A stretch of DNA of 64,000 bases from Hoeflea_A sp965249925 (GTDB lineage: Bacteria; Pseudomonadota; Alphaproteobacteria; Rhizobiales; Rhizobiaceae). Below, piece after piece: positions 17,617 through 26,916 of this stretch (positions are counted from its first letter, which is position 1; the number at the start of each line of letters is the position of its first letter). The notes below the pieces were generated by a model. The model was not told the origin of the DNA, ran no database searches, and was given only the letters and a program-made list of their open reading frames with translations. The stretch is taken from positions 6,510,001-6,574,000 of the forward strand of contig OZ252260.1 of NCBI GenBank assembly GCA_965249925.1, in the 5' to 3' direction. The position numbers and the translations under genes are program-made.

Positions 17617-18516
17617 ATGAGCGAACGCCGTATACCCTCATTGAACTGGCTGCGCGTTTTCGAGGCCGCCGCGCGCTGCGAGAGTTTTGCCAGGGCCGCA
17701 GACCAACTGAACATCAGCGCACCGGCCGTCAGCCAGCAAATCAAAGCGCTGGAAGGTCATCTCGGGACGCCCCTCTTCACCCGCAGCGCGCATTCCGTCA
17801 CGCTGACACCGGCGGGCCGGGCGTTTCTCCCAAGCGTTCAGCATGCGATCCTGTCCGTCGAAACCACGGCAGACGGGTTGTTCGGCAGGGTCCGGCAGGA
17901 AACGCTCTACGTGCAGAGCGTGCTGGTTTTTGCCATGGGTTTCCTGAGCTCGCGTCTCGCTGCCTTCCGGCGCGCCCATCCGCATATCAACATTCAGTTA
18001 TCGACAGGCAACACGATCGAAGACTTTGCCAGGGGTTTTACCGACCTGCAGATTGTTTTCGGCAGTCCGGCGACATTCGGCAAGCAAGGCGATCGACTGC
18101 TGGGGGAACGGCTATACCCGGTCGCCAACCCTGATATCGCGGCCCTGATCGACAAGGCTGAAGACCTCCTGTCGCATCCGCTGCTGGAGGTGGCCACGCA
18201 CCAGGCCGGTTGGCTTGGATTTCTCGAAACACACGGATTGAGTAACAACCGGGCCGAATTGGTATTCGTCGACTCAACACCCATGGGCCTCTCAGCCTCG
18301 GCGCACGGCGCCGGTGTGGCACTGGCAAGGGCGCCGGTCAGTGATGTCATGGAGCAAACCTTCGGACTGATACCCTGCTTGCCGGGTACAGCGATGGTCG
18401 GTGCCGACCACTACCGCCTGATCTACGATCGCAGCACAACGCTGCGATCCGCCGCACAACGATTTCGTGAGTGGTTGCTGATGGAAATCGAAGCCTGGCC
18501 GGAACGAAATACTTGA
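17617..18516 (+). CDS. LysR-family transcriptional regulator, GcvA-like, divergent from oxygenase operon
   Basis: A 299-residue regulator. Residues 1-60 form the winged helix-turn-helix (LRVFEAAARCESFARAADQL, then SAPAVSQQIKALEGHLG and LFTR), and the rest is a periplasmic-binding-like effector domain. The pattern PSLNWLRVFEAAARCESF is typical of the GcvA group. The frame is open upstream, but the ATG at 17617 (MSERRIPSLNWL) is the natural start. Divergence from the PhyH/HD operon suggests it controls those genes in response to their substrate. Confidence 0.88.
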   Translation: MSERRIPSLNWLRVFEAAARCESFARAADQLNISAPAVSQQIKALEGHLGTPLFTRSAHSVTLTPAGRAFLPSVQHAILSVETTADGLFGRVRQETLYVQSVLVFAMGFLSSRLAAFRRAHPHINIQLSTGNTIEDFARGFTDLQIVFGSPATFGKQGDRLLGERLYPVANPDIAALIDKAEDLLSHPLLEVATHQAGWLGFLETHGLSNNRAELVFVDSTPMGLSASAHGAGVALARAPVSDVMEQTFGLIPCLPGTAMVGADHYRLIYDRSTTLRSAAQRFREWLLMEIEAWPERNT

Positions 18517-18607
18517 TGGCGGCAAATGGGCCGGTGTTTGAGCCCGTTGTTGGCGTTGGCCTACGCTTATGGTGAGAGAAACCACAGCGTTCTGGCCGCA
18601 GTCTGAT

Positions 18608-19405
18608 CTAGTTGATGCCCTTGGCGATCATTTCTTCCGCAAGCGCAATCGCATTTCGCCGATCAGCTTCTTCAGCCACGGAGAAGGCCCGTTCCTGTAT
18701 GGGCCGTATCCAGTCGCGGTCGGCCGGCGCCGCGCGCTCCAGTGCCACCGTCAGATAGGCCAGTCCACGCACGGTTTGCCCCTCCTGGAAGATCGCGTTG
18801 CCAAGCAGCGCTGACGCACCCGGATGCCCCGCCTTGCGAGCCCGGTTCAGCCACTTCTTGGCCTGGCGAAGGTCGTTCCTTCCCCCCTCGCCCAGCAGGA
18901 TCATGCGACCCAGTTGAAATTGGGCTTCCGGAACGCCGAAAGCCGATGCGGCGTGAAAATAAAGCTGCCGGGCCTGCGCCAGATCGGGCCGAACCGGGCT
19001 GTTCGGAATCCCCAGCCGGTAGTAGCCGGCGAGCGACACAAGCGCATGGACGAAGTAGCCGGTGTCGCGCGATCCCGGCTCCACACCCTGGCGCGCAATC
19101 TGGTCGTAGATCTTGAAAGCCTGGTAGTCGTCCTCGACGACTCCGTCGCCGGCTGCGTACATATTGGCGAGCGCCCATCGGGCGCCGCGGTGGCCCTGCT
19201 CCGCGGCATGCCGGTAGGCCTCCACCGCATCGTCCTTCTTGCCTTTTTTGTAGGCGGAAAAGCCAAACTTGAAGAGGACACGCGGACCGGATTTTTCATT
19301 GACGCCCGAATCGGGATCAAAGGCCAGCGCCGGGCTGGCAGCGCCAACACACATAGCCACGACACAGGCCAACACGCGCCCCGACATCAGTCTAGATATC
19401 TGCAT
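18608..19405 (-). CDS. exoR: ExoR-like periplasmic regulator with Sel1 repeats
   Basis: A 265-residue secreted protein with a signal peptide (LACVVAMCVGAASPALA, cut before FDPDSG) and several Sel1/TPR-type repeats (AVEAYRHAAEQGHRGARWAL, AQFQLGRMILLGEGG). Length and sequence pattern match ExoR, the periplasmic repressor of the ChvG-ChvI two-component system in Rhizobiales, which controls exopolysaccharide, motility and acid response. No chvG or chvI is in the window. The ATG at 19405 lies inside the end of ilvD (14-base overlap); a second ATG at 19388 is possible. Both keep the signal peptide. Confidence 0.82.
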   Translation of the reverse strand: MQISRLMSGRVLACVVAMCVGAASPALAFDPDSGVNEKSGPRVLFKFGFSAYKKGKKDDAVEAYRHAAEQGHRGARWALANMYAAGDGVVEDDYQAFKIYDQIARQGVEPGSRDTGYFVHALVSLAGYYRLGIPNSPVRPDLAQARQLYFHAASAFGVPEAQFQLGRMILLGEGGRNDLRQAKKWLNRARKAGHPGASALLGNAIFQEGQTVRGLAYLTVALERAAPADRDWIRPIQERAFSVAEEADRRNAIALAEEMIAKGIN

Positions 19406-21116
19406 AACACTGTTTTTCTTTTGCACCGCCAGGATGGGTGACCGCCCCCAATTGCGCCGTACCCACCGTCTGAGCGTATTTCCACAGCACGCCGGATGTA
19501 TAGTCCGTTTCACGCTCCTCCCAGGCTTTACGCCGTTCGGATAGCTCATGGTCTGAAAGCCGCACTTCGATTGTGCCGGCCTCTGCGTCGATTTCGATGA
19601 TGTCCCCGTCACGTAGCAATCCGATGGGTCCTCCAACAGCGGCCTCCGGTCCCACATGACCGATACAGAAACCCCGCGTCGCGCCTGAAAAACGGCCATC
19701 GGTGATCAACGCGACCTTGTCGCCCATACCCTGTCCGTATAGTGCAGATGTTGTTGCCAGCATCTCGCGCATGCCGGGCCCGCCCTTGGGGCCTTCGTAG
19801 CGGATGACCAGAACTTCACCCTCCTCGTATTGACGATTGTGCACCGCCTCGAAACACGCCTCTTCGGAGTCGAAGCAGCGGGCCGGTCCTGAGAACTGCT
19901 GGTTTGCCATGCCGGCGACTTTGACGATGGCACCTTCCGGCGCCAGGTTGCCTGACAGACCGACTACCCCACCGGTCTGGGTTATCGGATCGCTCACCGC
20001 GCGCACGACATCCTGCTTATCGTTCCAGGCGACGTGCTCCATATTCTCGGCCAAGGTCCGGCCGGTCACCGTCATGCAATCGCCATGCAGATAACCACCG
20101 TCGAGCAGCGCTTTCATCAAAAGCGGAATGCCACCCGCTTCGAACAGGTCCTTGGCGATATATCGACCGCCAGGCTTGAGATCAGCGATGTAAGGCGTCT
20201 TCCGGAATATCTCGGCGACGTCGAACAAATCAAAGGCTATTCCGCATTCGTGGGCGATCGCCGGCAGATGCAGCGCCGCGTTGGTGGAGCCACCCGAAGC
20301 GGCGACCACTGCCGCCGCATTCTCCAACGCCTGTCGTGTCACGATATCGCGTGGCCGTATGTTGCGGGCAACCAGGTCCATGACTTTTTCGCCCGCGGCG
20401 AAACAAAACCGATCCCGCATCTCATAGGGTGCCGGCGCGCCGCAGGAATAGGGCAACGCGAGACCGATCGCTTCGGCGACCGTTGCCATTGTATTGGCGG
20501 TAAACTGTGCCCCGCAGGATCCCGCCGACGGACAGGCCACACGCTCTATTTCATCAAGATCTTCGTCGGACATCGTCCCGACCGAATGCTGCCCCACCGC
20601 CTCGAACACATCCTGAATGGTGATCTCGCGGCCCCTGAATGTTCCGGGCAGAATGGAGCCGCCATAGATGAAAACGGACGGTACGTTCAAACGCACCATG
20701 GCCATCATCATGCCCGGCAACGACTTGTCGCATCCGGCAAGACCGACCAGGGCATCGTAGCAGTGGCCGCGCATGGTCAGTTCCACCGAATCGGCGATCA
20801 CTTCACGCGATACCAGGGAAGACTTCATACCCTGATGGCCCATGGCAATGCCGTCGGTGACGGTAATCGTGCAGAATTCGCGTGGCGTGCCCTTGCCTGC
20901 GGAAACGCCTTTTTTGACCACCTGAGCCTGGCGCATCAGCGCTATGTTGCATGGCGCGGCTTCGTTCCAGCAACTTGCCACGCCGACGAGGGGTTGGGCG
21001 ATCTCCTCAGACGACAAACCCATTGCATAGAGATAGGACCGATGCGGTGCCCGTTCTGGTCCCACCGTTGTATATCGGCTTGGCAGCTTGGATTTGTCGA
21101 ATGCTTTCGCGTCCAT
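19392..21116 (-). CDS. ilvD: Dihydroxy-acid dehydratase
   Basis: Fe-S enzyme that makes the 2-oxo acid precursors of valine, leucine and isoleucine. The 574-residue protein has the cluster cysteines in ASCWNEAAPCN, VGLAGCDKSLPG and ACPSAGSCGAQFTANTM, and the C-terminal TDGRFSGATRGFCIGHV motif. These place it in the IlvD/Edd family, and ilvD is favoured over edd by the N-terminal pattern and the absence of pentose genes nearby. The ribosome binding site GAGAGA precedes the ATG. It overlaps exoR downstream, so the two may share a transcript. Confidence 0.93.
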   Translation of the reverse strand: MDAKAFDKSKLPSRYTTVGPERAPHRSYLYAMGLSSEEIAQPLVGVASCWNEAAPCNIALMRQAQVVKKGVSAGKGTPREFCTITVTDGIAMGHQGMKSSLVSREVIADSVELTMRGHCYDALVGLAGCDKSLPGMMMAMVRLNVPSVFIYGGSILPGTFRGREITIQDVFEAVGQHSVGTMSDEDLDEIERVACPSAGSCGAQFTANTMATVAEAIGLALPYSCGAPAPYEMRDRFCFAAGEKVMDLVARNIRPRDIVTRQALENAAAVVAASGGSTNAALHLPAIAHECGIAFDLFDVAEIFRKTPYIADLKPGGRYIAKDLFEAGGIPLLMKALLDGGYLHGDCMTVTGRTLAENMEHVAWNDKQDVVRAVSDPITQTGGVVGLSGNLAPEGAIVKVAGMANQQFSGPARCFDSEEACFEAVHNRQYEEGEVLVIRYEGPKGGPGMREMLATTSALYGQGMGDKVALITDGRFSGATRGFCIGHVGPEAAVGGPIGLLRDGDIIEIDAEAGTIEVRLSDHELSERRKAWEERETDYTSGVLWKYAQTVGTAQLGAVTHPGGAKEKQCYADI

Positions 21117-21292
21117 CAGGATCTCTCAACCGGCACTGTGCGACACAAAACCCACGCACGCACCAGCATGACCGATGCTCCGGTTTTGTGGCTTTAAATG
21201 GGCAGCCCCAACGTCCTGCGGTCATAGCAAACCTTTCCGAAAAAAGTGTTGCGCATTGGCCACAAATTGCAACGGCGTGTACCCGCAAGGAT

Positions 21293-21322
21293 AAAAAAGG
21301 ACCGGAAATCACGTCCCGGTCC
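21293..21322 (-). terminator. Rho-independent terminator of valS
   Basis: On the minus strand, GGACCGG at 21316-21322 and CCGGTCC at 21299-21305 form a seven-base-pair GC stem with a 10-base loop, followed by a run of six T (21293-21298). It begins about 33 bases after the valS stop and lies before ilvD, so the two genes are separate transcription units. Confidence 0.8.
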
Positions 21323-21354
21323 GATCCATCCGCTTCGGCCACAGAAGCTGTTGA

Positions 21355-24129
21355 CTATTGGGCTTCCTCGACGTGCCGCAGCGCTGCCTCCAGTTTGCTG
21401 TGTTGGTGTTCCAAATCGCTCAGCTTTTGTCGTTCTGATTCAACGACTTCCGGACGAGCGTTGGAGACAAACTTCTGGTTTTGCAGTTTCTTGCTGATTT
21501 TGTCGACGTCGGACTTCAGTTTGCCGAGCGTTTTCTCCAGTCGGGCTTTCTCGGCCTCAAGGTCGATCAGGTTGCCCAGTGGCAGGCAAAAGGTGGCCTC
21601 GCGCACCACGAGTTGCGCCGCACCCTTTGGCACGGCACGTTCGAGGACGATGTCTTCCACCCGACCCAGCCGCTTGATCGCAGGATCATGCCGCAACAGC
21701 CATTCGGCCGTCTCGCGGTTGGCACCGACCACCACCAAAGGCGCCTTTGCCGATGGCGGGATATGCATTTCGGCTCTGACGGACCGTAGGCCCGAGATCA
21801 GGTCGACGAGCCAGTTCATTTCGCCCGCAGCTTCTTCATTCTCATACGCCGGTTCAGGCCACCGTGCATGGCACAGGAGGCTATCGCGATCCGCGCGGTG
21901 ATCCCACAGATCTTCCGTAATGAACGGCATGAACGGATGCAGGAGCTTGTAAATCTCATCCAGAACGTAAGCCGCGCAGGCCCGCGCCTCTTCTTTGGCC
22001 GGTTCGTCTTCCCCGTCCATGACGGGTTTCAACAACTCAAGATACCAGTCACAGAACGTGTTCCAGACAAACCGGTAAGCGGCCGCCGACGCGTCGTTGA
22101 ACCGGAAGGCCGCTATGTTCGAGGTGACGTCTCGAATGGTGCGCGACAGCTCCGTCAGGATCCAACGGTCAATCGTCAGATAAACCGACGCGGGATCAAA
22201 ACCGTCGCGTGGTGCGACGCCATTCATCTCTGCAAATCGGCTGGCATTCCATAGCTTTGTTCCGAAATTGCGGTACCCGGCCACCCGCTGCGGGTCGAGT
22301 TTCACATCCCGGCCCTGGGCTGCCATGATGGCCAGCGTAAACCGCAGGGCGTCTGCCCCGTACGCGTCGATCAGCTCCAGCGGGTCGATCACGTTGCCCT
22401 TCGACTTCGACATCTTGGCACCGCTCTTGTCGCGGACCAGGGCATGGACATAGACGGTGTGAAACGGTTCGATCGGCGTTCCGTCTTCGTCCTTCATGAA
22501 ATGCAGGCCCATCATCATCATCCGGGCAACCCAGAAGAAAATAATGTCGAACCCGGTCACCAGAACATCGGTCTGGTAGTATTTTTCCAGTGCCTCTGTC
22601 TTGTCCGGCCAGCCCAGCGTCGAAAACGGCCAGAGAGCCGATGAGAACCAGGTGTCGAGGACGTCCTCGTCACGCACCAGTTTATGCGGTTTGCCGTAGT
22701 GGTTCATGGCCGCCACCTTGGCCTCGTCTTCGGAACGTTCGACAAAAACGGTGCCGTCCGGTCCATACCAAGCCGGTATCTGATGTCCCCACCACAACTG
22801 TCGCGAAATGCACCAGGGCTGGATGTTCTCCATCCACTCGAAATAGGTTTTTTCCCAGTTTTTTGGAACGAATTCGGTACGTCCGTCGCGAACCGACTGA
22901 ATCGCCGGCTGGGCCAGCACCTCGGCGTTCACATACCACTGATCGGTCAGATACGGTTCGATCGGCACAACACTGCGGTCACCATGCGGCACCATGTGCG
23001 TGTGGTCTTCAACCTTGTCCAGCAGTCCGAGCTTTTCCATTCGCTCGACAATGGCTTTGCGTGCCGCGAAGCGCTCGACGTTGTCGTAGGCCTGGAGGGT
23101 CTCGTCCAACATCTCGGACGGCGGTACGCCGTCAAGGAACCCCTCGTTGTCCTTCAGGGTGATGTGACCGTCCCGCGTCATGATGTTGACGGCCCGCAAC
23201 CCGGCGCGCTTGCCGACATCGAAGTCGTTGAAATCGTGCGCCGGCGTCATTTTGACGGCGCCGGTGCCTGCCTCCGGATCGGGATACTCGTCTGCGACGA
23301 TCGGCAGCTTTCGACCCACCAACGGCAGGATTGCATGTTTGCCGACAAGTCCGCTGTAGCGCGCGTCGTCGGGATGCACTGCAACACCGGTATCGCCAAG
23401 CATCGTTTCGGGACGGGTTGTGGCTACGACAAGGTAGTCGCGGGTTTCCCAATCGGTCGGCTCGCCCGCATCATCGAACGCGATCGGATGACGGTAGGTC
23501 AGCCCATCTTCGAGCGGATACCGGAAGTAGTAAAGCTTGCCCTTGGTTTCGATCTGTTCGACCTCGAGGTCGGAGATCGCGGTATGCAGTTTTGGATCCC
23601 AGTTGACCAGACGTTTGTCTTTGTAGATCAGGCCTTCCTTATAGAGCGCGACAAACACTTCGAGCACCGCCCGAGACAGCCCTTCGTCCATGGTGAAACG
23701 TTCGCGCGACCAGTCGCAGGAGGCGCCGAGCCGCTTCAGCTGGTTGAAAATCGCCCCTCCGGACTCCGCCTTCCACTCCCAGATCTTTTCAATGAACTTT
23801 TCGCGCCCGAGTTGACGACGGTGCTGCTGCGATTCCATCAGTCGTCTTTCGACCACCATTTGCGTCGCGATCCCAGCGTGGTCCATTCCAGGCTGCCAAA
23901 GCACGTTCTTACCGCGCATGCGCTCGAAGCGTACAAGGATATCCTGCAGCGTATTGTTGAGCGCATGCCCCATATGTAGGGAGCCGGTCACGTTGGGCGG
24001 CGGGATCACAATGCTGAACGTCTCGGCATCGGGCTGCGCACCGGCTCCTGCTTTAAAGGCTCCGGCCTCTTCCCAGCGTTTGGCGATTTTCGGTTCGCTG
24101 TCGGCAGCGTTGTAGGTTTTTTCGAGCAT
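21355..24129 (-). CDS. valS: Valyl-tRNA synthetase
   Basis: Class I synthetase that charges tRNA-Val and edits mischarged threonine. The 924-residue protein begins MLEKTYNAADSEPKIAKRWE and carries the HIGH motif (TGSLHMGHALNNTLQD), an editing domain, the KMSKS motif (GAKMSKSKGNVIDPL), an anticodon-binding domain and a C-terminal coiled coil (LEKTLGKLKSDVDKISKKL). The inner ATG at 24129 is chosen; upstream codons do not look coding. A terminator follows it. Confidence 0.97.
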   Translation of the reverse strand: MLEKTYNAADSEPKIAKRWEEAGAFKAGAGAQPDAETFSIVIPPPNVTGSLHMGHALNNTLQDILVRFERMRGKNVLWQPGMDHAGIATQMVVERRLMESQQHRRQLGREKFIEKIWEWKAESGGAIFNQLKRLGASCDWSRERFTMDEGLSRAVLEVFVALYKEGLIYKDKRLVNWDPKLHTAISDLEVEQIETKGKLYYFRYPLEDGLTYRHPIAFDDAGEPTDWETRDYLVVATTRPETMLGDTGVAVHPDDARYSGLVGKHAILPLVGRKLPIVADEYPDPEAGTGAVKMTPAHDFNDFDVGKRAGLRAVNIMTRDGHITLKDNEGFLDGVPPSEMLDETLQAYDNVERFAARKAIVERMEKLGLLDKVEDHTHMVPHGDRSVVPIEPYLTDQWYVNAEVLAQPAIQSVRDGRTEFVPKNWEKTYFEWMENIQPWCISRQLWWGHQIPAWYGPDGTVFVERSEDEAKVAAMNHYGKPHKLVRDEDVLDTWFSSALWPFSTLGWPDKTEALEKYYQTDVLVTGFDIIFFWVARMMMMGLHFMKDEDGTPIEPFHTVYVHALVRDKSGAKMSKSKGNVIDPLELIDAYGADALRFTLAIMAAQGRDVKLDPQRVAGYRNFGTKLWNASRFAEMNGVAPRDGFDPASVYLTIDRWILTELSRTIRDVTSNIAAFRFNDASAAAYRFVWNTFCDWYLELLKPVMDGEDEPAKEEARACAAYVLDEIYKLLHPFMPFITEDLWDHRADRDSLLCHARWPEPAYENEEAAGEMNWLVDLISGLRSVRAEMHIPPSAKAPLVVVGANRETAEWLLRHDPAIKRLGRVEDIVLERAVPKGAAQLVVREATFCLPLGNLIDLEAEKARLEKTLGKLKSDVDKISKKLQNQKFVSNARPEVVESERQKLSDLEHQHSKLEAALRHVEEAQ

Positions 24130-24317
24130 CCGATTTGCCAGTTGTATTCGGGAAATTCGCACAGCGGTGTAAACGCACTGCCCAGTGCATTCAAGCCAAA
24201 TTCCGTCACCCAAAGGACCGCGATCGGCCGACCTCTGCCGGACGTCGCACCTTCCGGTCACCGAAAAGTGTGACGGACGCCGCTGCTAGGATCCGCCGTC
24301 GGCACCCATGGACGCAC

Positions 24318-25154
24318 CTACTGGCCGCGCGCGATCCGCTCGATTTCCTCGCGCACCAGGCGTTCCACAAGCGTCGGCAAATTGTCGTCGAGCCATTCCT
24401 GAAGCATCGGTCTCAGCATGTCCTCGGCGATCTGATCGAACGACCGCGTGGGTCCATGGCTCACCGCGTGGTTCAGATTGTCGAACGAGGCAGCGACCCG
24501 GGCACCCGCCGCCGGTGACACCAGGGCACGCGCCTCTTCGTCCTGAAGTGTCGCGCCCACATCAGAATCCGCAATGGGCTCGGTTGGAAGTTCGACATCG
24601 GCCTCGTCTGACACCGATGCCTCCGGCTCGTTCGTGGCTGAGAGCGCCACGACTTCCCTGACCTTGGACGTCAGTCGTTCGCCCGGTTCGCGATCTGCCG
24701 CTGTGCCGGCCGGTTCAATTTCAGTGAGGGGCGATGGTCCGTCCCGGTCACCGTCCTCAGAACGCATCATTTCGCTCATGCCTCGCTCCTCGCCTTCGAT
24801 ACTGGATTTGTCAGCGTCAGCCTTGTCCCCAGTGCGAAGCGGCTCCCCTGTGCGAAGCGGCGTTGCATGGAACGACGCAAAGCGCTGTTCGACCGGGCCC
24901 ACACCAGCGTCCGGTTGGACCGGCGCCGCTTCCTGCGCATCCGCTTCCGTCTCTCGATCCGATTCAGCCAACCTGTTCAGGAGAGAAATCGGCTGCTCAG
25001 TAACGACTGTTGATGGTCGCTCTTCGACAGGCGTTTCCGCCGCTTCCGCTTGACCGCCCGGGTCCTCGGCGGTGTCATTGCTTTCGATGATCTTGCGAAT
25101 GGAAGCCAGAATCTCTTCCATGCTCGGCTCGCGTGCCGCATTAGCCTGTGCCAT
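24318..25154 (-). CDS. popZ: PopZ-like polar organising protein (DUF2497)
   Basis: A 278-residue acidic protein with conserved ends and a variable middle. The N-terminal helix (PSMEEILASIRKIIESND, about 11-28) and the C-terminal block (EDMLRPMLQEWLDDNLPTLV then ERLVREEIERIARG, about 240-277) are the DUF2497/PopZ signature. The central 200 residues are Glu/Asp/Pro-rich and probably disordered. PopZ assembles at cell poles and tethers the chromosome origin region. The position between valS and tolC is the standard place for this gene in Hyphomicrobiales. Confidence 0.88.
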   Translation of the reverse strand: MAQANAAREPSMEEILASIRKIIESNDTAEDPGGQAEAAETPVEERPSTVVTEQPISLLNRLAESDRETEADAQEAAPVQPDAGVGPVEQRFASFHATPLRTGEPLRTGDKADADKSSIEGEERGMSEMMRSEDGDRDGPSPLTEIEPAGTAADREPGERLTSKVREVVALSATNEPEASVSDEADVELPTEPIADSDVGATLQDEEARALVSPAAGARVAASFDNLNHAVSHGPTRSFDQIAEDMLRPMLQEWLDDNLPTLVERLVREEIERIARGQ

Positions 25155-25388
25155 GGCGTTCCTCGAATAGTAGCCGCATCATTTCCGGCCACGGATAACC
25201 GCCATCCGCAACCGAATCACAAGCCTAGTCTATGCCATTGAATTGCGAATGAGAATCCCGGTTGCACCACAACGGCCTGTCATGCACAGAATGGGGCTGT
25301 GCGCAGACGTCGCAACACGGGCACTCGACCGGGCGGTCGCCGCGACCAAAACCGATCGTCTCGAAATACATTGCTTGATTGGCTCGGC

Positions 25389-26750
25389 CTAACGACCGTC
25401 CACCGTGCGCAGCCCGAACCACTTGTCCTTGACCGCCTCATAATGTCTTTCCGGCCGATACTGGGTGACCTGCAAATTGAGGCGTGGTACCCGCAGCCGG
25501 CCGATCGCATTGAGCAGGCTGTAGCTGTTTACCACCGCGTCGCGCTCCGATTGTGCCAGCGACTCCTGCGCGTTCAGCACGTTGGACTGCGTCTCCAGCA
25601 CGTCGAGGGTCGTGCTCTGTCCGACATTACGCTCTTCGATCACGCCCTGCAGCGCCAGCTGGGCGGCGGAAACCTGTGCGCGGTTGGCGGCGATCGACGC
25701 CTTGGAAGCCTCGAGCAGCGCCCAGAAGGTCAATACGTTCTGCTCCACCTGACGGCGCGCCGAATCCACCAGGATGCGAGCCTGTCCGAGTGTCTCTTTC
25801 GACTGCCTCACCCGCGCGGATGCCGCACCGCCCTGGTAAATCGGGATGGACAGCGTGGCCGATACGCTGCCGGTATTGGCACCGCCATCGTTGTGGGCGA
25901 CGGAACCCTGCAGCGAGACGCTGGGCAACAATGCGCCCTCGAATGCCTTGACCGTGAAGGCGGCCGCGTCGGCGGTGTATTGCGCGCTCAGAATCGTCGG
26001 GTTCTCCCGCAAACCGATCTGCACCGCACTGCCCGACGATGACGGAAGCAGCGAATCGATGGGTTGTGGCTTTTGCAGATTGTCGGGCTGCGTGCCGATA
26101 ATCTGGACGTACACCGCGACACTGGACTTGAACTGCGCCTGGGCGGCCAGCAACTGTGCACGCGCCGATTCCAGCTGTGCCTGCGCCAGGGCGATGTCGG
26201 TTCGCGTGCCCTCACCCACGTCGAAACGGGCCTGGGCGGCATTGCGCTGTTCGATCAGGAACTCCAGGTTCCGCTGGCGCACCCTGACGATTTCCGCGTC
26301 GCGAATCACATTGGCATAAATCTGCGCCGCTGAAAGTAGAATGGTCTGTTCCTGGTCGACCAATTCCTGGCGGCCACCCAACACGTCGGCTTCCGCGGCC
26401 CTGACGTTGTTACGGGTTTGGAAGCCGTCGAACAGCGACTGGGTAAAGGTGACGCCCACCGACGCATCGAGCGTATCGGTGGTCAAGTTCGAACCGCCGA
26501 GCGCGGTTTGCGCGGCAGAAGCGGTGGCGTTGGCGGTCACGGTAGGCCGTTGACCAGATTTGGCGATCGTCACACCCTCGTCGGTGGCGCGCAGACCGGC
26601 CCGCGCCGCGTTCAGATCAGGGTTGTTGTCGTAGGCCTTGGCCATGGCCCCGAAAATCGTTTCTGCCGATACCATTGCCGGATTCAGGGCTGCGATACTG
26701 AGTACAGCCGAGAGCAACAGTGTCTTACGCATGCTGAACAAGGTGAACAT
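25389..26750 (-). CDS. tolC: TolC-family outer membrane efflux protein
   Basis: Outer membrane channel for type I secretion and drug efflux pumps. The protein of about 453 residues has a signal peptide (LLLSAVLSIAALNPAMVSA) and two outer-membrane efflux repeats; YDNNPDLNAARAGLRATDEG near the N-terminus and NVLNAQESLAQSERDAVVNSY near the C-terminus are typical. Inner membrane and adaptor partners are not nearby. Several starts are possible (26756 GTG, 26750 ATG, 26732 ATG); all retain the signal peptide. A Pcm-like gene lies upstream on the same strand. Confidence 0.92.
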   Translation of the reverse strand: MFTLFSMRKTLLLSAVLSIAALNPAMVSAETIFGAMAKAYDNNPDLNAARAGLRATDEGVTIAKSGQRPTVTANATASAAQTALGGSNLTTDTLDASVGVTFTQSLFDGFQTRNNVRAAEADVLGGRQELVDQEQTILLSAAQIYANVIRDAEIVRVRQRNLEFLIEQRNAAQARFDVGEGTRTDIALAQAQLESARAQLLAAQAQFKSSVAVYVQIIGTQPDNLQKPQPIDSLLPSSSGSAVQIGLRENPTILSAQYTADAAAFTVKAFEGALLPSVSLQGSVAHNDGGANTGSVSATLSIPIYQGGAASARVRQSKETLGQARILVDSARRQVEQNVLTFWALLEASKASIAANRAQVSAAQLALQGVIEERNVGQSTTLDVLETQSNVLNAQESLAQSERDAVVNSYSLLNAIGRLRVPRLNLQVTQYRPERHYEAVKDKWFGLRTVDGR

Positions 26751-26916
26751 CCCCACTTAGCGGTTTTCGGCATTCCCATGACAGCAGCCCCGCCGCGACC
26801 GTCACAGCCGCTGATTTTATTCTTATCAGGATCGGTTACAATGGTGCCTTTTCCCGCAGCATCACATTAAGCGGTGCTGTTACCAAGAAACCACAATCTC
26901 ATTTACGCACTCTTAA

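Noticed and set aside
18590..18611. Sequence near the exoR stop resembling the arm of the 2346-2648 element
   Set aside because: About 17 of 22 bases look alike, but no inverted partner lies nearby, so a chance match is more likely.
20034..21197. 387-codon plus-strand frame opposite ilvD
   Set aside because: Antisense shadow of a strongly conserved gene; no domain or ribosome binding site.
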